64,000 nucleotides of DNA. Source: Echiichthys vipera. Taxonomy: Eukaryota; Chordata; Actinopteri; Perciformes; Trachinidae. Where the stretch lies: positions 4,900,048-4,964,047 of the forward strand of contig OY829656.1 of assembly GCA_963691815.1 (NCBI GenBank), written 5' to 3'. Below, in pieces: positions 18,589 through 29,657 of this stretch. A program made the position numbers and the translations under genes. Position 1 is the first letter of the stretch; each line of letters starts with the position of its first letter. The notes under the pieces were generated by a model. It made no database searches. It was given only the letters and a program-made list of their open reading frames with translations, and had not been told where the DNA came from.

Positions 18589-20857
18589 GTGCGTTCAGGT
18601 TTACGTTCTTACTTTACTTTTTGGAGCAGAGTTGTTGCTTAGAAAACTAATTTTACAGCCGCAGTAACTCGTCTCCTTTACCGTCACCACCAGGGCAGAA
18701 CTCGTACTCCGGTCTGGAGACGGCAGCGGCCTCCGCGGCGGTGCGTCGACGACTTGCGAGAATCCTGCGTGCGGCCGACGGCACCATGCAGCGCCGGCTG
18801 GCCAAGGTGAGCACGGAGCTCGCCCAGACCGACACGGAGCTCCTGTGTGAGCGCGCTCACTCGCAGCACCTGGCACAGGAGAGGCAGGAAGTCGCAGACA
18901 GGGAGAGGTCGCTGAGCCGGCAGGTGGACGTGGCTGTCATGGTGATCGCCGCGCTGAGGGAGCAGCTCAACGCCTCAGAGAACGAGCTGGAACGACGAGA
19001 GAGGTACACAGGCCGTGACGTGATACTGTGGGGCCCTAAGATACTTTTTTCTCATTGACTTAAATGGCAAAAGAGACGATTGTGGATACATTTTTCAGCA
19101 TTTGATCCATTTGGTCTGATCCGCACGATTAAATATCTGAATCCTCACTTAAGTTAGCTTGAGCGCTAAAACAGAGCTACCCATCTCGGCTGGTGGACGT
19201 CTCAGGTACACCTGCTCTACTGGCCACACAGTGTGAAAGCAGTGCTGATGCTCTGTACTCGCTATTTATGCGGCACTGACCAACTTTCATAAGAATGAAC
19301 AGAGCTCCACCTCAAACGCTGCATCCAGTTATCTTCATGTATCCATGGTGAAGTCTGATAAACGTTGTCTGGTGATGTCTTGAGTCAGTTTCGATTTAAA
19401 GACGACAAGTTTAAAGAAAATACAGACCTCTGTGGTTCGCTGCTCGTCTCTGCTGCAGGATAGAGGCTCCAGGATGCATTCGCTGCTACCAGCATGACGC
19501 ACCACAGACAGAACAGGCGGTTGAGTTGCATTGTGGGTAATATAGGCACCAGGTATTTACAAGGAAGAAAAACATGTGGAATAAAAAATGAAGATATATC
19601 TGGTTCTGCTGCATCGATTTTGATACTTTGCAGTTGAGTACTCTTTTAATCTGCACTACACAGTCACAAAATAAAACAGGCTTACAGTTTGATGAAGAGA
19701 CTTTTACCAAGTAATATGTAAGGGATGACTCGAATGTTTGCACCCAGGAGACCCTGACACATGATGTCGTCATGCATGGATCAACAGTGCAAGGAAATTT
19801 CAACTCAATCAGACGAAAATCTTTATATCTAACATTGACAGACTGCAGGAAAATTCTGCTCACATCTGTGCTCATCATGTGACGTCTTTAGCCACGATGC
19901 TGCTGGTTTCGTGCAGGGTCCGTTTCACGGGACTCACAAGTGACCGATTTAAAAATAGTTTGCCCTACTATCGTTCCAAGAACTGCACTGTAACGTCATT
20001 TGTGTTTTCCAGGGAGGTGATAACCATCCAGAAGTTCCTGGAAGCAGCGGCTCGACAGGAGACATGCGGTAAAGTTCGAATCCAGCGCTTCATCGAGAAT
20101 CTGCTGCGACGCATCGCTCTGGCCGAGAGGCTGGTGGAGTATTACCAAGTCAACGGCAGCCAGCAACAGTGTAACCACTACAAGGTGCACACAAGTTTGG
20201 TTCGTTTGTCCCGTCCTGATGCGTGTAACGAAACCCACACAAGGCTGAGGAGCATGTCATTCATGTGTGGTTTGTATGTGGCCACGAAAAACACCAAACT
20301 GTACGATTACCATAAGATCTGATGCGTTATTATTGACTACCAAACTATTTATTAAGTAGTAAGAAGTTTCTCAACCAGCTGCAACATTAAAATGCTGTTT
20401 GACCAACACCACTAACAAAGTTCATTCTACATGAATACTTTTACTTTTGATACTTTAAGTACATTTTCCTGCATCTGAGGTCACTGACTCAGAGTTAATG
20501 ACCATTTACAGGCTCTTCTCTGCTTGTATTTGTTATCGTGACAAAACGTAACCTTTGACCTCTTCTGTGTCATCATCAGTACCAGCAGCCAAATGATAAT
20601 GGACCTCATGGAATCACTAAAAGCAGGTGAGCATCTCCACTCTGATTTTTCTGTCAAAATGCATCAGATTAATGCTTTAAAATAGGCATCAAACCCCCTG
20701 CCCCCCCCCATCCTTCACACCCCTAACCCATTTTCATGCCTGAAATAAAAATGACCTGCTATAAACTCTTAGTGTCGCCATCTGGTGGCTGTTTATGGAG
20801 CTGCTGCCACAGAGTCGTCTCTCATTGAGAGAAGCAAATAGTAGAAATAATAATGTT

Positions 20858-20895
<38 letters not shown>

Positions 20896-21422
20896 GCAGC
20901 TGCGGTGATTCGCTGCAGGCTTGTGTGGCGCCACGTAAATGACCCTTTTGTGTGACGTCTTGCCGTGTTGTGCAACCTCCTTAATGCAGCACAAGTAGAC
21001 TTTATATTTGATAACGATTGTTGCTATGATCTCGACATTTCCAATTGCACTTGAATGCAGCTTTGAGAAACACAATCACAGAGAAAGACAGAAAGAAAAG
21101 AAGCAGTTGTTACCCAGACTCTCCGTGATTGGCTGTCGCAGCACCTCCTTCCTGTGTTCACTTGTTCATTTATGGTGTTTGCAGGTCAGCTGGAGGTCAG
21201 CTGTCCTCATCTGGCGTCCATGACAACAGAAGCCACTCCTCCTCGCAGTTCGGCGGCGGCCGCCACCCGTTCTCCAAACTGGGCGGAGGCGGCGGCGAAC
21301 AAGAGCGGGAGCGGGAGCACCGGGAGCGTCTGGCCCAGTCGTCCAGGCTGTTCTGCAGACCCGAACACAGAGACGACATCTGGAACCACCAGCGCCGCCG
21401 CTCCACCGGGTACGAGGCGTAG
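17937..21422 (+). CDS. znf365: Zinc finger protein 365 (ZNF365/DBZ)
   Basis: ZNF365 is a vertebrate protein with one C2H2-like finger and a long coiled coil. Mammalian work links it to centrosome and mitotic control, genome stability and neuronal differentiation. Coding parts are 17937-18588, 18694-19003, 20013-20184, 20580-20626 and 21185-21422. They join in phase to exactly 473 codons (472 aa plus TAG). The start MQQK matches the mammalian start. Landmarks are the finger RCPRCGEQERFRSLASLRAH (C34, C37, H52, H57), an acidic stretch at ~150-180, the coiled coil ~223-330 (RERSLSRQVDVAVMVIAALR; EVITIQKFLEAAA; RIQRFIENLLRRIALAERL) and a Ser/Gly/Arg-rich tail. Order and orientation relative to ADO and EGR2 are as in human. 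The acceptor at 17926 shows that 5'UTR exon(s) lie upstream. Confidence 0.93.
18694..19003 (+). CDS. znf365: znf365 coding exon 2 (coiled coil)
   Basis: Acceptor CACCACCAG, donor GTACAC. It encodes QNSYSGLETAAASAAVRRRL and the first half of the coiled coil, with RERSLSRQVDVAVMVIAALR nearly as in mammals. It ends in a split Arg codon. Confidence 0.92.
19004..20012. other. znf365 intron
   Basis: 1.0 kb with no recognised repeat family or RNA gene. The open frames here are short and unsupported. Confidence 0.6.
20013..20184 (+). CDS. znf365: znf365 coding exon 3 (coiled coil)
   Basis: Acceptor TTTTCCAG, donor GTGCAC. It encodes EVITIQKFLEAAARQETCGK and IENLLRRIALAERLVEYYQV, strongly like the mammalian protein. 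It ends in phase 0. Confidence 0.93.
20580..20626 (+). CDS. znf365: znf365 coding exon 4 (47 bp)
   Basis: Acceptor ATCATCAG, donor GTGAGC. This short exon encodes YQQPNDNGPHGITKS plus two bases. Its phase restores the frame between exons 3 and 5, which is the main evidence for it. Confidence 0.8.
20863..20891. repeat. (AC)n microsatellite
   Basis: About 14 AC units in the last ZNF365 intron. Confidence 0.95.
21185..21422 (+). CDS. znf365: znf365 last coding exon
   Basis: Acceptor GTTTGCAG. Ser-, Gly- and Arg-rich tail with RHPFSKLGGGGGEQERERE and ending RRRSTGYEA-TAG. This tail is not alignable by eye to the mammalian C-terminus, so it may be teleost-specific or represent one of several isoforms. 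Confidence 0.82.
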
Positions 21423-22790
21423 AACTGTAGAGAAACACCGGGGGGGGAGAGGGGGTGTCAGTGAGCGGGTCAAACTTGATTTAACAAACGACTTTATTCC
21501 AGTGTGTTAACCTATGGAAAAGTACAGAGTCACAGTTACATCAGGCTCCATCGGAGCAACTTTAATCTTTCAGAACAACGCTTCACTTAAAACAATTAAA
21601 CCTGGACTGTTATTCAGCTTGGAGGGTGCAGACGGACCGTTACGCTTAATGAACTGTTACGATCGGCTAAAAACTCTTTAACCCGGCAAACGAGCAACTT
21701 CTCAGACTTTTGAAACAGCGTCTTAAAATGTCCACACAGGAAGTAACCGCTCACAGAAACAGGAAACAAGAAGTATTTTTCAAATATCTCATTTTGACAT
21801 GAAGAAGTTTGCAGATTTAGACAAAACACAAGTGTCTCGTCTGCATAAAATTGTACAGGATGTTTAAAAATGGGGAAATGTGATCTCTCATTGGCAGAAG
21901 AATAAAAAAAAAATCTAATTTTAAGTAAGAAATATAGGGTAATATATATATTTTTAGAAGTGATTAATGTTATTGACTGTTCCTGGGGAAAACAACCTTT
22001 AATTTTGCCTTTAGTACTTAAGTATTATGTAAAATAATGTTGCATATGTTACATTAAATGTTTGTATTGGATCATTCTAAAAGATGTGGTTTTTATTCAG
22101 TTATTTTTTAAAGAAAACCGTATAAAAAATAAGATTACACGAAAGTATAAAACTCTTTTATAGATGTCAGCGGCGGCTTCAGACGGTCTGATCCCGACAC
22201 AAAGTACACTTCGCGTTAACTTTAACTTTGTAACAGGGTTCAAGAACAGATGCAATAACACATATTTCTGCATGACCACATCGTCATCACGAGTTAATGT
22301 GGAGATATTTTCATTTCCAGCCTCTGTGTTACTTCATAAAATGTACTTTTCCATAGATTATTATACTGAAATAGACGATCGGGGGCTTTTTCAGCTGAAT
22401 GCCAGAGTTCCAGTGTTTAAACGTATGAATTAATTCAAGTCTTCTGTCTCATTTGTCAGCACAAAGCCTAATATTTATTACAGTATTATTAATCTCAGTA
22501 TTTAGAGCAACTTACATTCTGAATCCTCTCTGTACTTTAGAGAAACTTCAGGTAAAAATGTGCGTTTGTTTTAATTTTTCCCGTTTTAAGACGTAAAGGC
22601 AGAATGAGTAGGATTTCTCAGTTTGTTAAGTGTTCGCATTTTCGTAGCTTCCCCTTGGATGCTTGTGTGCGTACGGTGTGGCGCATGGTTGTTACTTTTT
22701 CACCGAGGTTGTGCCGGTTTCTAAGATCGCTAAACTGGCACATTTATAGAAATGTCTATTAACGTGCGCTTTCCCTGTAACTTCAAACCC
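21423..22790 (+). other. Probable znf365 3'UTR and downstream DNA
   Basis: A poly(A) signal AATAAA sits at 21901-21906, about 480 bp after the stop, and is the best visible candidate for the transcript end. The rest is AT-rich with no recognised gene. Confidence 0.5.
21901..21906 (+). terminator. Candidate znf365 polyadenylation signal
   Basis: AATAAA followed by an A-rich run, 479 bp downstream of the TAG. Chance occurrence in AT-rich DNA is possible. Confidence 0.35.
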
Positions 22791-23092
22791 AGGCCCTGTT
22801 TAGATGAAGACGATGTAGAAAGGAAACACTAAAGTGGCGTTGTGTTCTCACTTTTTATTCTGCGTTTAGTCGAGTGTCTTTGGGGGGAAGTCTGTGTGCA
22901 CACGGTGACGCAAAAGAGTGTAAATTGGATGTAGAGTGCACGTCAGGTGTGTAGGTGGAGCTGTGGAGCGCTGCCACACAACAGCACCCAGAGCTGGTGC
23001 ATGCTGGGAAACGTCCTTCTCCTTCTCTCCCTAACAGCGGAGAAGCAGGACGCCGTATAGTGTGACAGGGATCTGCAGCACGGAGAGCCAGC

Positions 23093-23357
23093 GTGTTTAG
23101 TGTTTTTACCTTTACACGCAAACACAACGCTGGAGCAGATCAGAGCTCACTTTAGTGTTTCTACCTTTACACGCAAACACAACGCTGGAGCAGATCAGAG
23201 CTCACTTTAGTGTTTTTACCTTTACACGCAAACACAACGCTGGAGCAGATCAGAGCTCACTTTAGTGTTTTTACCTTTACACGCAAACACAACGCTGGAG
23301 CAGATCAGAGCTCACTTTAGTGTTTTTACCTTTACACGCAAACACAACGCTGGAGCA

Positions 23358-23361
<4 letters not shown>
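23093..23361. repeat. 55-bp minisatellite
   Basis: Five nearly identical units (TGGAGCAGAT at 23131, 23186, 23241, 23296 and 23351, exactly 55 bp apart) containing CAGAGCTCACTTTAGTG and CCTTTACACGCAAACACAAC. Near identity indicates recent amplification or homogenisation. Confidence 0.95.
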
Positions 23362-23393
<32 letters not shown>

Positions 23394-24840
23394 GCCCTTT
23401 ATTTGTCACTAGTCACAAGTACCAGCGTAATTGCAGCGCCACCTGTCCAAACATACATGTACATACAATGTGACAGAGGGGTAGACAGGACAGGAGGCAG
23501 GATTGGATTGAGAAAGTTACAGCATAACATGAGGAGAGGGAGGAGAGAAAAAAAGGCAACCCCCAGACTGTACTCCAGAGGGAGTGCAGTGTGGGAACAG
23601 GAAAAAAACACCTCAGCAACAAAAGCACATAATCACTCTTACAACAGAAAAACTCAAGACTAGCAACAGGGAGGGGGTGAGGGTGGGGGGTGTAACCCAG
23701 GAGACAGCACCCACCCGGACCTGCAGCCATATTCGGCGCTGGTCACGGACCCGTCTGTCTCACTGGGGGGGTACAAAGCTGCAGAGACGTGGGAGAGGGG
23801 GAGGAGGGTGGATGCATATCTGTATAAATGTATAATGTCACTGTATGTGTGAGCCTGGGTCGTCACCCCGCCCGGCGTCACAGCCTCGGTGCCTCAGTCT
23901 GATCCAACGGAGACGGCCTTGATCATGACCCAGGCAGAGTCAACAATCAGCAGGTGTCTGTGGGAGGTGGGGGAAGGAATGAAGAGCGTCTCACTGCAGT
24001 GTTCTCCAGGGGAGATGTTGTTCCAGCAGCAGCCTTGGCCAAGGCCACTGCTGGTTTGGGAGGCCGAAAAGGATAAGATTGGGGTTGTTTGGGTTTGGGA
24101 CGAGCAGCCACATTCCAATGTCGCGGCTACTCTCTTTGTCCATTCTGGTCAGCAATACGATCCACTTTCCTTTGCAAAGCCATGAGCGTCTCCTTGATGG
24201 TACCCACATCGCGGCTCAAGTTGTCCACATTGCAAAGCCACAGTCTGAGTGCCCATGACTCGCACCGCCTCAATCATTCCAGGCAGCCATGTGGGGCTCT
24301 TGGCAGCTGCCATGGATTCCCGAATTCTCTGATAAACCAGGCCCGTGCCTATTCCAATCAGCAGGGAAGTTGTTATCACGGTTCCGAATAGGTAGATGTC
24401 TTCGACGTCCTCCACAGAAAGAGCCGCCAGGCACACGACCCGCCACCTCTCCCACGCGTCCATCGTGTAGCCAGCTGCAAACGTTCCGGCAGGACAGTCA
24501 GGTTCCCCCGAACCCGGGCTTCTCGTCGAGAAGATGGTGTCAATAGCGTGCAGAGACCAGTTGATCAATTCCATGATTCTTTAGGTTCGGAGAGCAGTGC
24601 GGAGAGAGTCTCTCAAAAGAAATACATAAGACAGAAGACTAGACGAGACAAGAGAAGCAAAGCAGGGAAAGAGAAGGGAGAGGAGGGAAGGAAAAATGCG
24701 ACCGCCTCCGCTGAGAGCCAAAGAGAGAACGACGAGCATATAAGGACGCTGCTGCCTGGACTTCCCTTTTTTGAGTCCTTTGAGTTAACATAGTTAAGTC
24801 GTTGAAGATATTCCTCGTAGATTAATTATCTGGTCATCTT
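23359..24840 (-). mobile_element. Retroposon-like insertion (minus strand) with membrane-protein ORF
   Basis: Read on the minus strand, the element starts with a TATA-like CTTATATGC near 24740, has a pyrimidine-rich leader and an ORF (24574 downward), and ends GTGACAAATAAAGGGCTTCA followed by a (CATCAT)n tail at 23359-23391. A 3' AATAAA and simple-repeat tail suggest RNA-mediated insertion. It interrupts the 55-bp minisatellite. I recall similar ORFs scattered in teleost genomes but cannot name the family. Confidence 0.55.
24149..24574 (-). pseudogene. Small transposon-type membrane protein, frameshifted
   Basis: The frame starts MELINWSLHAIDTIFSTRSP and contains AGYTMDAWERWRVVC, then a hydrophobic segment (TVITTSLLIGIGTGLVY, residues ~64-80) likely to span a membrane. 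After TQTVAL the reading frame appears to slip: a different frame beginning about 24245 continues with a heptad-like, coiled-coil segment to a stop just below 24140. The 141-aa frame as read therefore has an aberrant tail. Function unknown. Confidence 0.5.
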
Positions 24841-25046
24841 GTCTGAGATCAGAGCTCACTTTAGTGTTTTTACCCCTTTACGCGGAAACACAACGGTTGA
24901 GTGTTTTTAAGATTTACACTCTGAAGGGGGGTTTACCTTTTTTGTGTTTTTAAGCCCAAAAACGCCGTCGCCGTCTAAACGAAAGGCACATCTGATCAAG
25001 TATTTTGTCGCTTTCATCCGCGGGGGTTGTCGTGTAAACAGGGCCT

Positions 25047-26325
25047 CAGTTACAATGTGCCTGACATTCGATCTGGTTCAGCCTTGTTTTTTAAGAACAG
25101 GTGATGTGTTCGTTGTATCTGTTCATCCAAAACATGTTCATTGAACTATTTTAAACGAGTTTATGGACGTAAAGACACCGCCACACACTTCTCCTGGGTC
25201 ATAAGTGATGAGTAAGAGATCAAGAGGCTACACGTTGTCTTTGAGGATAATCCTACTCATTGTGCCTTTTTTTTAATAACAGTTAAAAACACGTTGACGG
25301 AGGCGGAATGAGGATGAATGTTTCCCGGTGACGTCGATGACACTTTCTCTCCTCTGGTTGAACTTTTACATCCCGATCTGCTCCCCCCCCCCAAGAAAAA
25401 AAACTGCCCTTCAGTCCAGTTATCTGATCTCTGTCTGTGCTTTTCAGGCCAAATGGTAACGATGTTTGCTCGCGCTCATCTTGGTCGTTGACATGGAGCG
25501 CTAAACCCCGACGCCGAACAACGGTCGTCCAGGCGTAGCTTAGCAACCTTAACTTACAAACCACTGTTGAAGCAGCGCACACGGGGCTGTGCTGACGGGA
25601 GATGCTGTGTTTGGATGGTGCAAAAATGTAACAATGCGTTAATATAAGCTGCAAATGTTAGCATGCCCCGCTAGCTCACCACCCACTGATAATGTAGAGT
25701 TACTTCCAAGGAAAAGCAGCATTTAAAAACATCTGTTTAAAGTTTCTCCACCGTGTGGGAGCAAGCCCTGCATGCTATCAGAGTTTAGGCTAACGTTAGC
25801 GCCTCTGTCCTGCTCTTTGTTGGATTTATAGATAGTTTACACACCATGCTTTTCATCTGAGATAGCGTTGTCTTCATCTTAAAAGCCTGTTCTATTGTTA
25901 TGGTTAAAAGTGAAAACTACAAACTTCCTTTCTTTAAAATCATGCTGACAATCTTGATCAATCAAGGTCTTGTGTGCAATAGCTAGCGAATGTTCAAATT
26001 TCACCAGACCCTCAATGTAGCTGGTCAGTGAAGCCAACCTGCTCGCCACTTGCATATTTTACCACATGTGGCCGGTGAGTGGTGCTAATTTTGTGCCCTG
26101 TCTCCACGTCTCCTACGTGGATGTTTTCACTGGTGAAGATGCCGACCAGTAACAGATCTGGACTGGGGATCTGTTAGCTTTAGCCTCAGTCCTTTATCAC
26201 GACATCTTGTACTCATTTAGCCTTTGAGTGCATATTTCAGGATCGTCATAGTGAGGCACCGATTTAACGTCTGGACTTCGGAATCGACTGATATTCACCT
26301 CGTTGACTGACAGCCCCATTTGATA
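25047..26325. other. Intergenic, no gene recognised
   Basis: No repeats with clear ends, no exon candidates. Several GCTAAC/GTTAGC words near 25790 and 26170 but no array. Confidence 0.4.
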
Positions 26326-26530
26326 TCTTCAGCGTCTTATCCGGGGTCGGGTCGCAGGCGCAGCAGCTCCAGCAGGGGACCCCAAACTTCCCTTTCCTGG
26401 GCCACATTAACCAGCTCTAACTGGGGGATCCTGAGGCGTTCCCAGGCCAGTGTGGAGATCTAATCTCTCCGACTGGTCCTGGGTCTTCCCCGAGGCCTCC
26501 TCCCAGCTGGACGTGCCTGGAACACCTTCC
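26326..26530 (-). mobile_element. LINE 3'UTR fragment
   Basis: On the minus strand it reads CCTGGGAACGCCTCAGGATC ... GCTGCTGCGCCTGCGACC ... GACCCCGGATAAG. This is the familiar 3' end of teleost CR1/L2/Rex-type LINEs, which normally continues CGGAAGAAGATGGATGG. Only the end fragment remains. Confidence 0.7.
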
Positions 26531-26919
26531 CATTTGATATCTGTGTATATAAAATGGTATTTAATAATCTAATGAATACAGGAACATTATTTTGTAATCG
26601 CTGTAATCGCACCGCCCTCGCAGCTCTGGTTTGGTTTGTAAAGCACAGACAGCAGTTCGATGACACCAGGCCTCGGTCAAATAAACTTTGCATTCTTGGC
26701 TTTAGTTTTGAAGAGGAGGTTCGCCGCGTTAGGACCAATTCAGACACCGTCTGATAACTGTACATAGAGAGAAACGTTAGATACAGTGACGTGTTATTTA
26801 TTTATTTATAGCTCCATCGAAGGTGAAAAACTGTCTGATCGAGCCACCACTGAATGAGTTTATTAATGTGACAGCTGGTCAGATCAGCTTTGATGTTAAG
26901 ACGTTTCCACACATTAAAC

Positions 26920-27246
26920 AGGGTTCGTACGGGAGCTTGAATTTTGAATTTCAATGTTTTCTTTCAAGGTTTGAAAAGTGCTTGATTGTTTTAGATAAAG
27001 CGCTTGAAAATGCTTGAAGTTGCATCCGCATTTCTTTTACACCAAATGGCTGTAGAATATATAAATATTTTAAATTTCTTATGCTTCTGGTTTTATGAAT
27101 TTATAGCATAATACCATCTCCTTTAATGTGATTTAAAAAAGCGTAATTTACCGCAGCTGTAAGTGGCTGGAAAAGCTTGTAAAAAGGTCTTGAAAGTGCT
27201 TGAAAAGTGCTTGAATTTGACCTTGGAAAAGGCGTATGAACCCTGA
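26920..27246. mobile_element. MITE with CAGGGTTCGTACGG ends
   Basis: The left end is CAGGGTTCGTACGGG and the right end GCGTATGAACCCTG, inverses of each other. Internal repeats of TTGAAAAGTGCTTGA are typical of a widespread teleost MITE. A second copy enters the window at 63718 and runs off the right edge. Confidence 0.7.
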
Positions 27247-29060
27247 TTAAAGGATTGTTCTGGTAATATCATGTTTTTAATGTTGTCAACAACTCAACTT
27301 TATTTATAGAACACCTTTTATACAAACATGCGGCCCAAACACAGCAAAATTAAAACAAAGCAGACAAAAAAATACAAATAAAATGAACAACTAGAAATGT
27401 AAAAAAGAAATATAAAAGCCAAGAGAATAAATATAAATACAAATACATGAATAAAATAGTTATAAAATAACAAATGTCACTATCAGTTATTGAAAATACA
27501 AATGTGGAATAATCCGCCGCTGAAAATAGTCCCCAACAAAATCCCTATTTCCTCCTGTTTGTTTGATTAAAACTAAAGTGAGCAGCTTTTGTAGGACATG
27601 ACAGATGAGACGAATTATTTGTGTTTTTAAAGACTTTTACAGGCTATAGATTATTTTCATTATCGATGAATCTTTCCATCATGTTCTCGATAAATCAGTT
27701 AGTTGATTGGTCTCTAAAATGTCAGAAGATGACGTCCTCGAATGTCTTTCTTTGTCAAAAACTCAAATATAAGGAGTTTACCGTCATAGAGGAGGAAAGA
27801 AACCAGAAAATATTGACATTTAAGAAGATGAAATGAGAACATTTAAACTTTTTTACCCTAGAAAATGTCTTAAAACCATAAATTGTACCAAGAAAGTTGC
27901 TGATTGGTGATTTATCCAGAAGTCAGGAAGTATTGACGAACACACGTTGACAATAACAAAACACAGAATAACGTCTTAACCACTTACTATTGTTACAATA
28001 TTATTATAATTATTTTCTAGTGAGTCACTTTCAGTCACTTCTCTCCAAAACAAGCCACGTACATGCAGGTGGAGTTTCCCCGAGGTCTGGAGGACGCCAC
28101 ACATAAAACGAATGTACTCGAGTTAATGTAAACGCTCGCGCTGAAGAGACGCCGTGTTACGAGACCCCCGGCCGTCGGGGCTTAAACTGGCGCTCATTCA
28201 ACACAGAAACGGGTGGAGATTCTCCGATCACACATGAATGACGTCGTATCAACGCTTTCATCCAAAGTGACTTATAACAGTGCCATGAATGCCAACAGTC
28301 CATCTGCAGTATAACTCCACTAAACCCGTTCCTCCCTCTGTACGAGCCGTTTTTATTTTTGCACTCGTCCGAACGATAAGAATGTAAATGTCAAAGACGG
28401 TGTTCGGTGTGAAATGTATCTTTGCTGTCGTCGTTTTCTGTTGACAGTGTTGATAGATATTTTGTATACAGAGCTATTACGTGTCGTCAAGTGGAAGTAG
28501 TAACTATTTAACTTGGCAGAACTTTTATCTGGGTCACGAACAAATCACTTTTCTTTCTCCTCTCCTGGAAAGGTTTTTAAAAAATCCTGAAAGTTGTGTT
28601 TGGTTAAATTCCTCCAGGTGGTTTAATGTCCTGCAAATTATCTTCTGATGCTTTTATTTTCTCGTTCTTTCAAGTGAGTTTGTCCAATTGGCTTTAAGAA
28701 GGTCATTAAAAGTCTTAAATCTTCCGGGGAGACGTGACGAGAAGTCGTGTCAATCGTGATTTATTCCAAATTTATTGGAAGTTGCCAATTTTTTAAGCTT
28801 TGTGTTTATTTCTGATGCCGTTATCCTGATTATTACTGTTTAACGGTCCTAGAAACATCAGCCATGTGTGTTTCTTTAATGGCCTCGTGGGCCCTAAGAC
28901 GCTGAGTAAACTTGAGTTCTGTCAGGTTTACTCCGCACTGCTTCCGACCATAAAAACCTGATCCCTTTGGACAAATTCGCCCACAGAGTATTCCAGAGAT
29001 CCATGGTGTGACCAGACTTCTGAGTCCTTCAGCACTTTGTGAATTTAGGCCCTGATGATC
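27247..29060. other. Intergenic, no gene recognised
   Basis: An A-rich block at 27290-27440 (CAACTTTATTTATAGAACAC onward) resembles a minus-strand LINE/SINE tail. The rest shows no repeat ends or exons. Confidence 0.4.
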
Positions 29061-29061
29061 T

Positions 29062-29657
29062 AAGGCCTGGTCCACACGAACACGGGTACTTTTGAAACCG
29101 AACTTTTATGGTCCCCGGATAAAGAAGATCTCCCTCCACATGAAACCGCAAAATCCGTCATGCACACGCCAAAGCAGTAGGTGGCGATAGCACTCCTAAC
29201 AGGAAGGCCGTTTAGCCGATCACAAGGCTGGAAAAATTCATATCGCTAAAAACAACAATGGCGAATCGAGGAAAATGTGGATTGGGAGTTGTGTAGTTTG
29301 TATGAGACACACACAAAGTGCTGATAAGTTGCTTAATAGCAGCAGTGTTTTGGCGAGGTCTTCCTTAACAGCAAGTCTGTCAGCTGGTCACGTCAAGACC
29401 GCTCAACACGTCTCCATGGATACAACTGACTGTTAACCGTCGCACAGTGTGACGTCAGACAATGTCCAGAAATTGGGGTTTTCCTCAAAAGGACCTTAAA
29501 GGACCAGGAAAACTCCAAAAAGTTCACCCTGGACTCCGGTTACAAAAAACTCCAGTTTCTGGAGCCCTCAGCTGCGGTTACGTCTGGATGAAAGTACGAT
29601 CCATGCAGAGAAACACACAGTTTCAAAAAACACCCGCGTTCGTGTGTACGGCCCCTG
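29062..29657. mobile_element. MITE with GGCCTGGTCCACACGAAC ends
   Basis: Left GGCCTGGTCCACACGAACAC; the reverse complement of the right end is GGGGCCGTACACACGAACGC. No coding capacity. A partial relative lies at about 52495-52672 (right end GGTGTGGACAGGCCCTC). Confidence 0.65.

Larger units (their letters stand above)
22791..25046. mobile_element. MITE with internal minisatellite, split by a second insertion
   Basis: The left end AGGCCCTGTTTAGATGA pairs with the right end TCGTGTAAACAGGGCCT (inverse AGGCCCTGTTTACACGA). Inside the ends are GACGATG/AACGCCGTCGCCGTC-type sequences, then a 55-bp tandem repeat from 23093. The array is interrupted at about 23362-24840 and resumes as one diverged unit at 24848-24900. 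The layout is a TIR element carrying a minisatellite, with a later retroposon inside it. Confidence 0.65.

Noticed and set aside
23265..23663. 132-aa frame with poly-Asp
   Set aside because: Made of minisatellite and (GAT)n tail of the retroposon.
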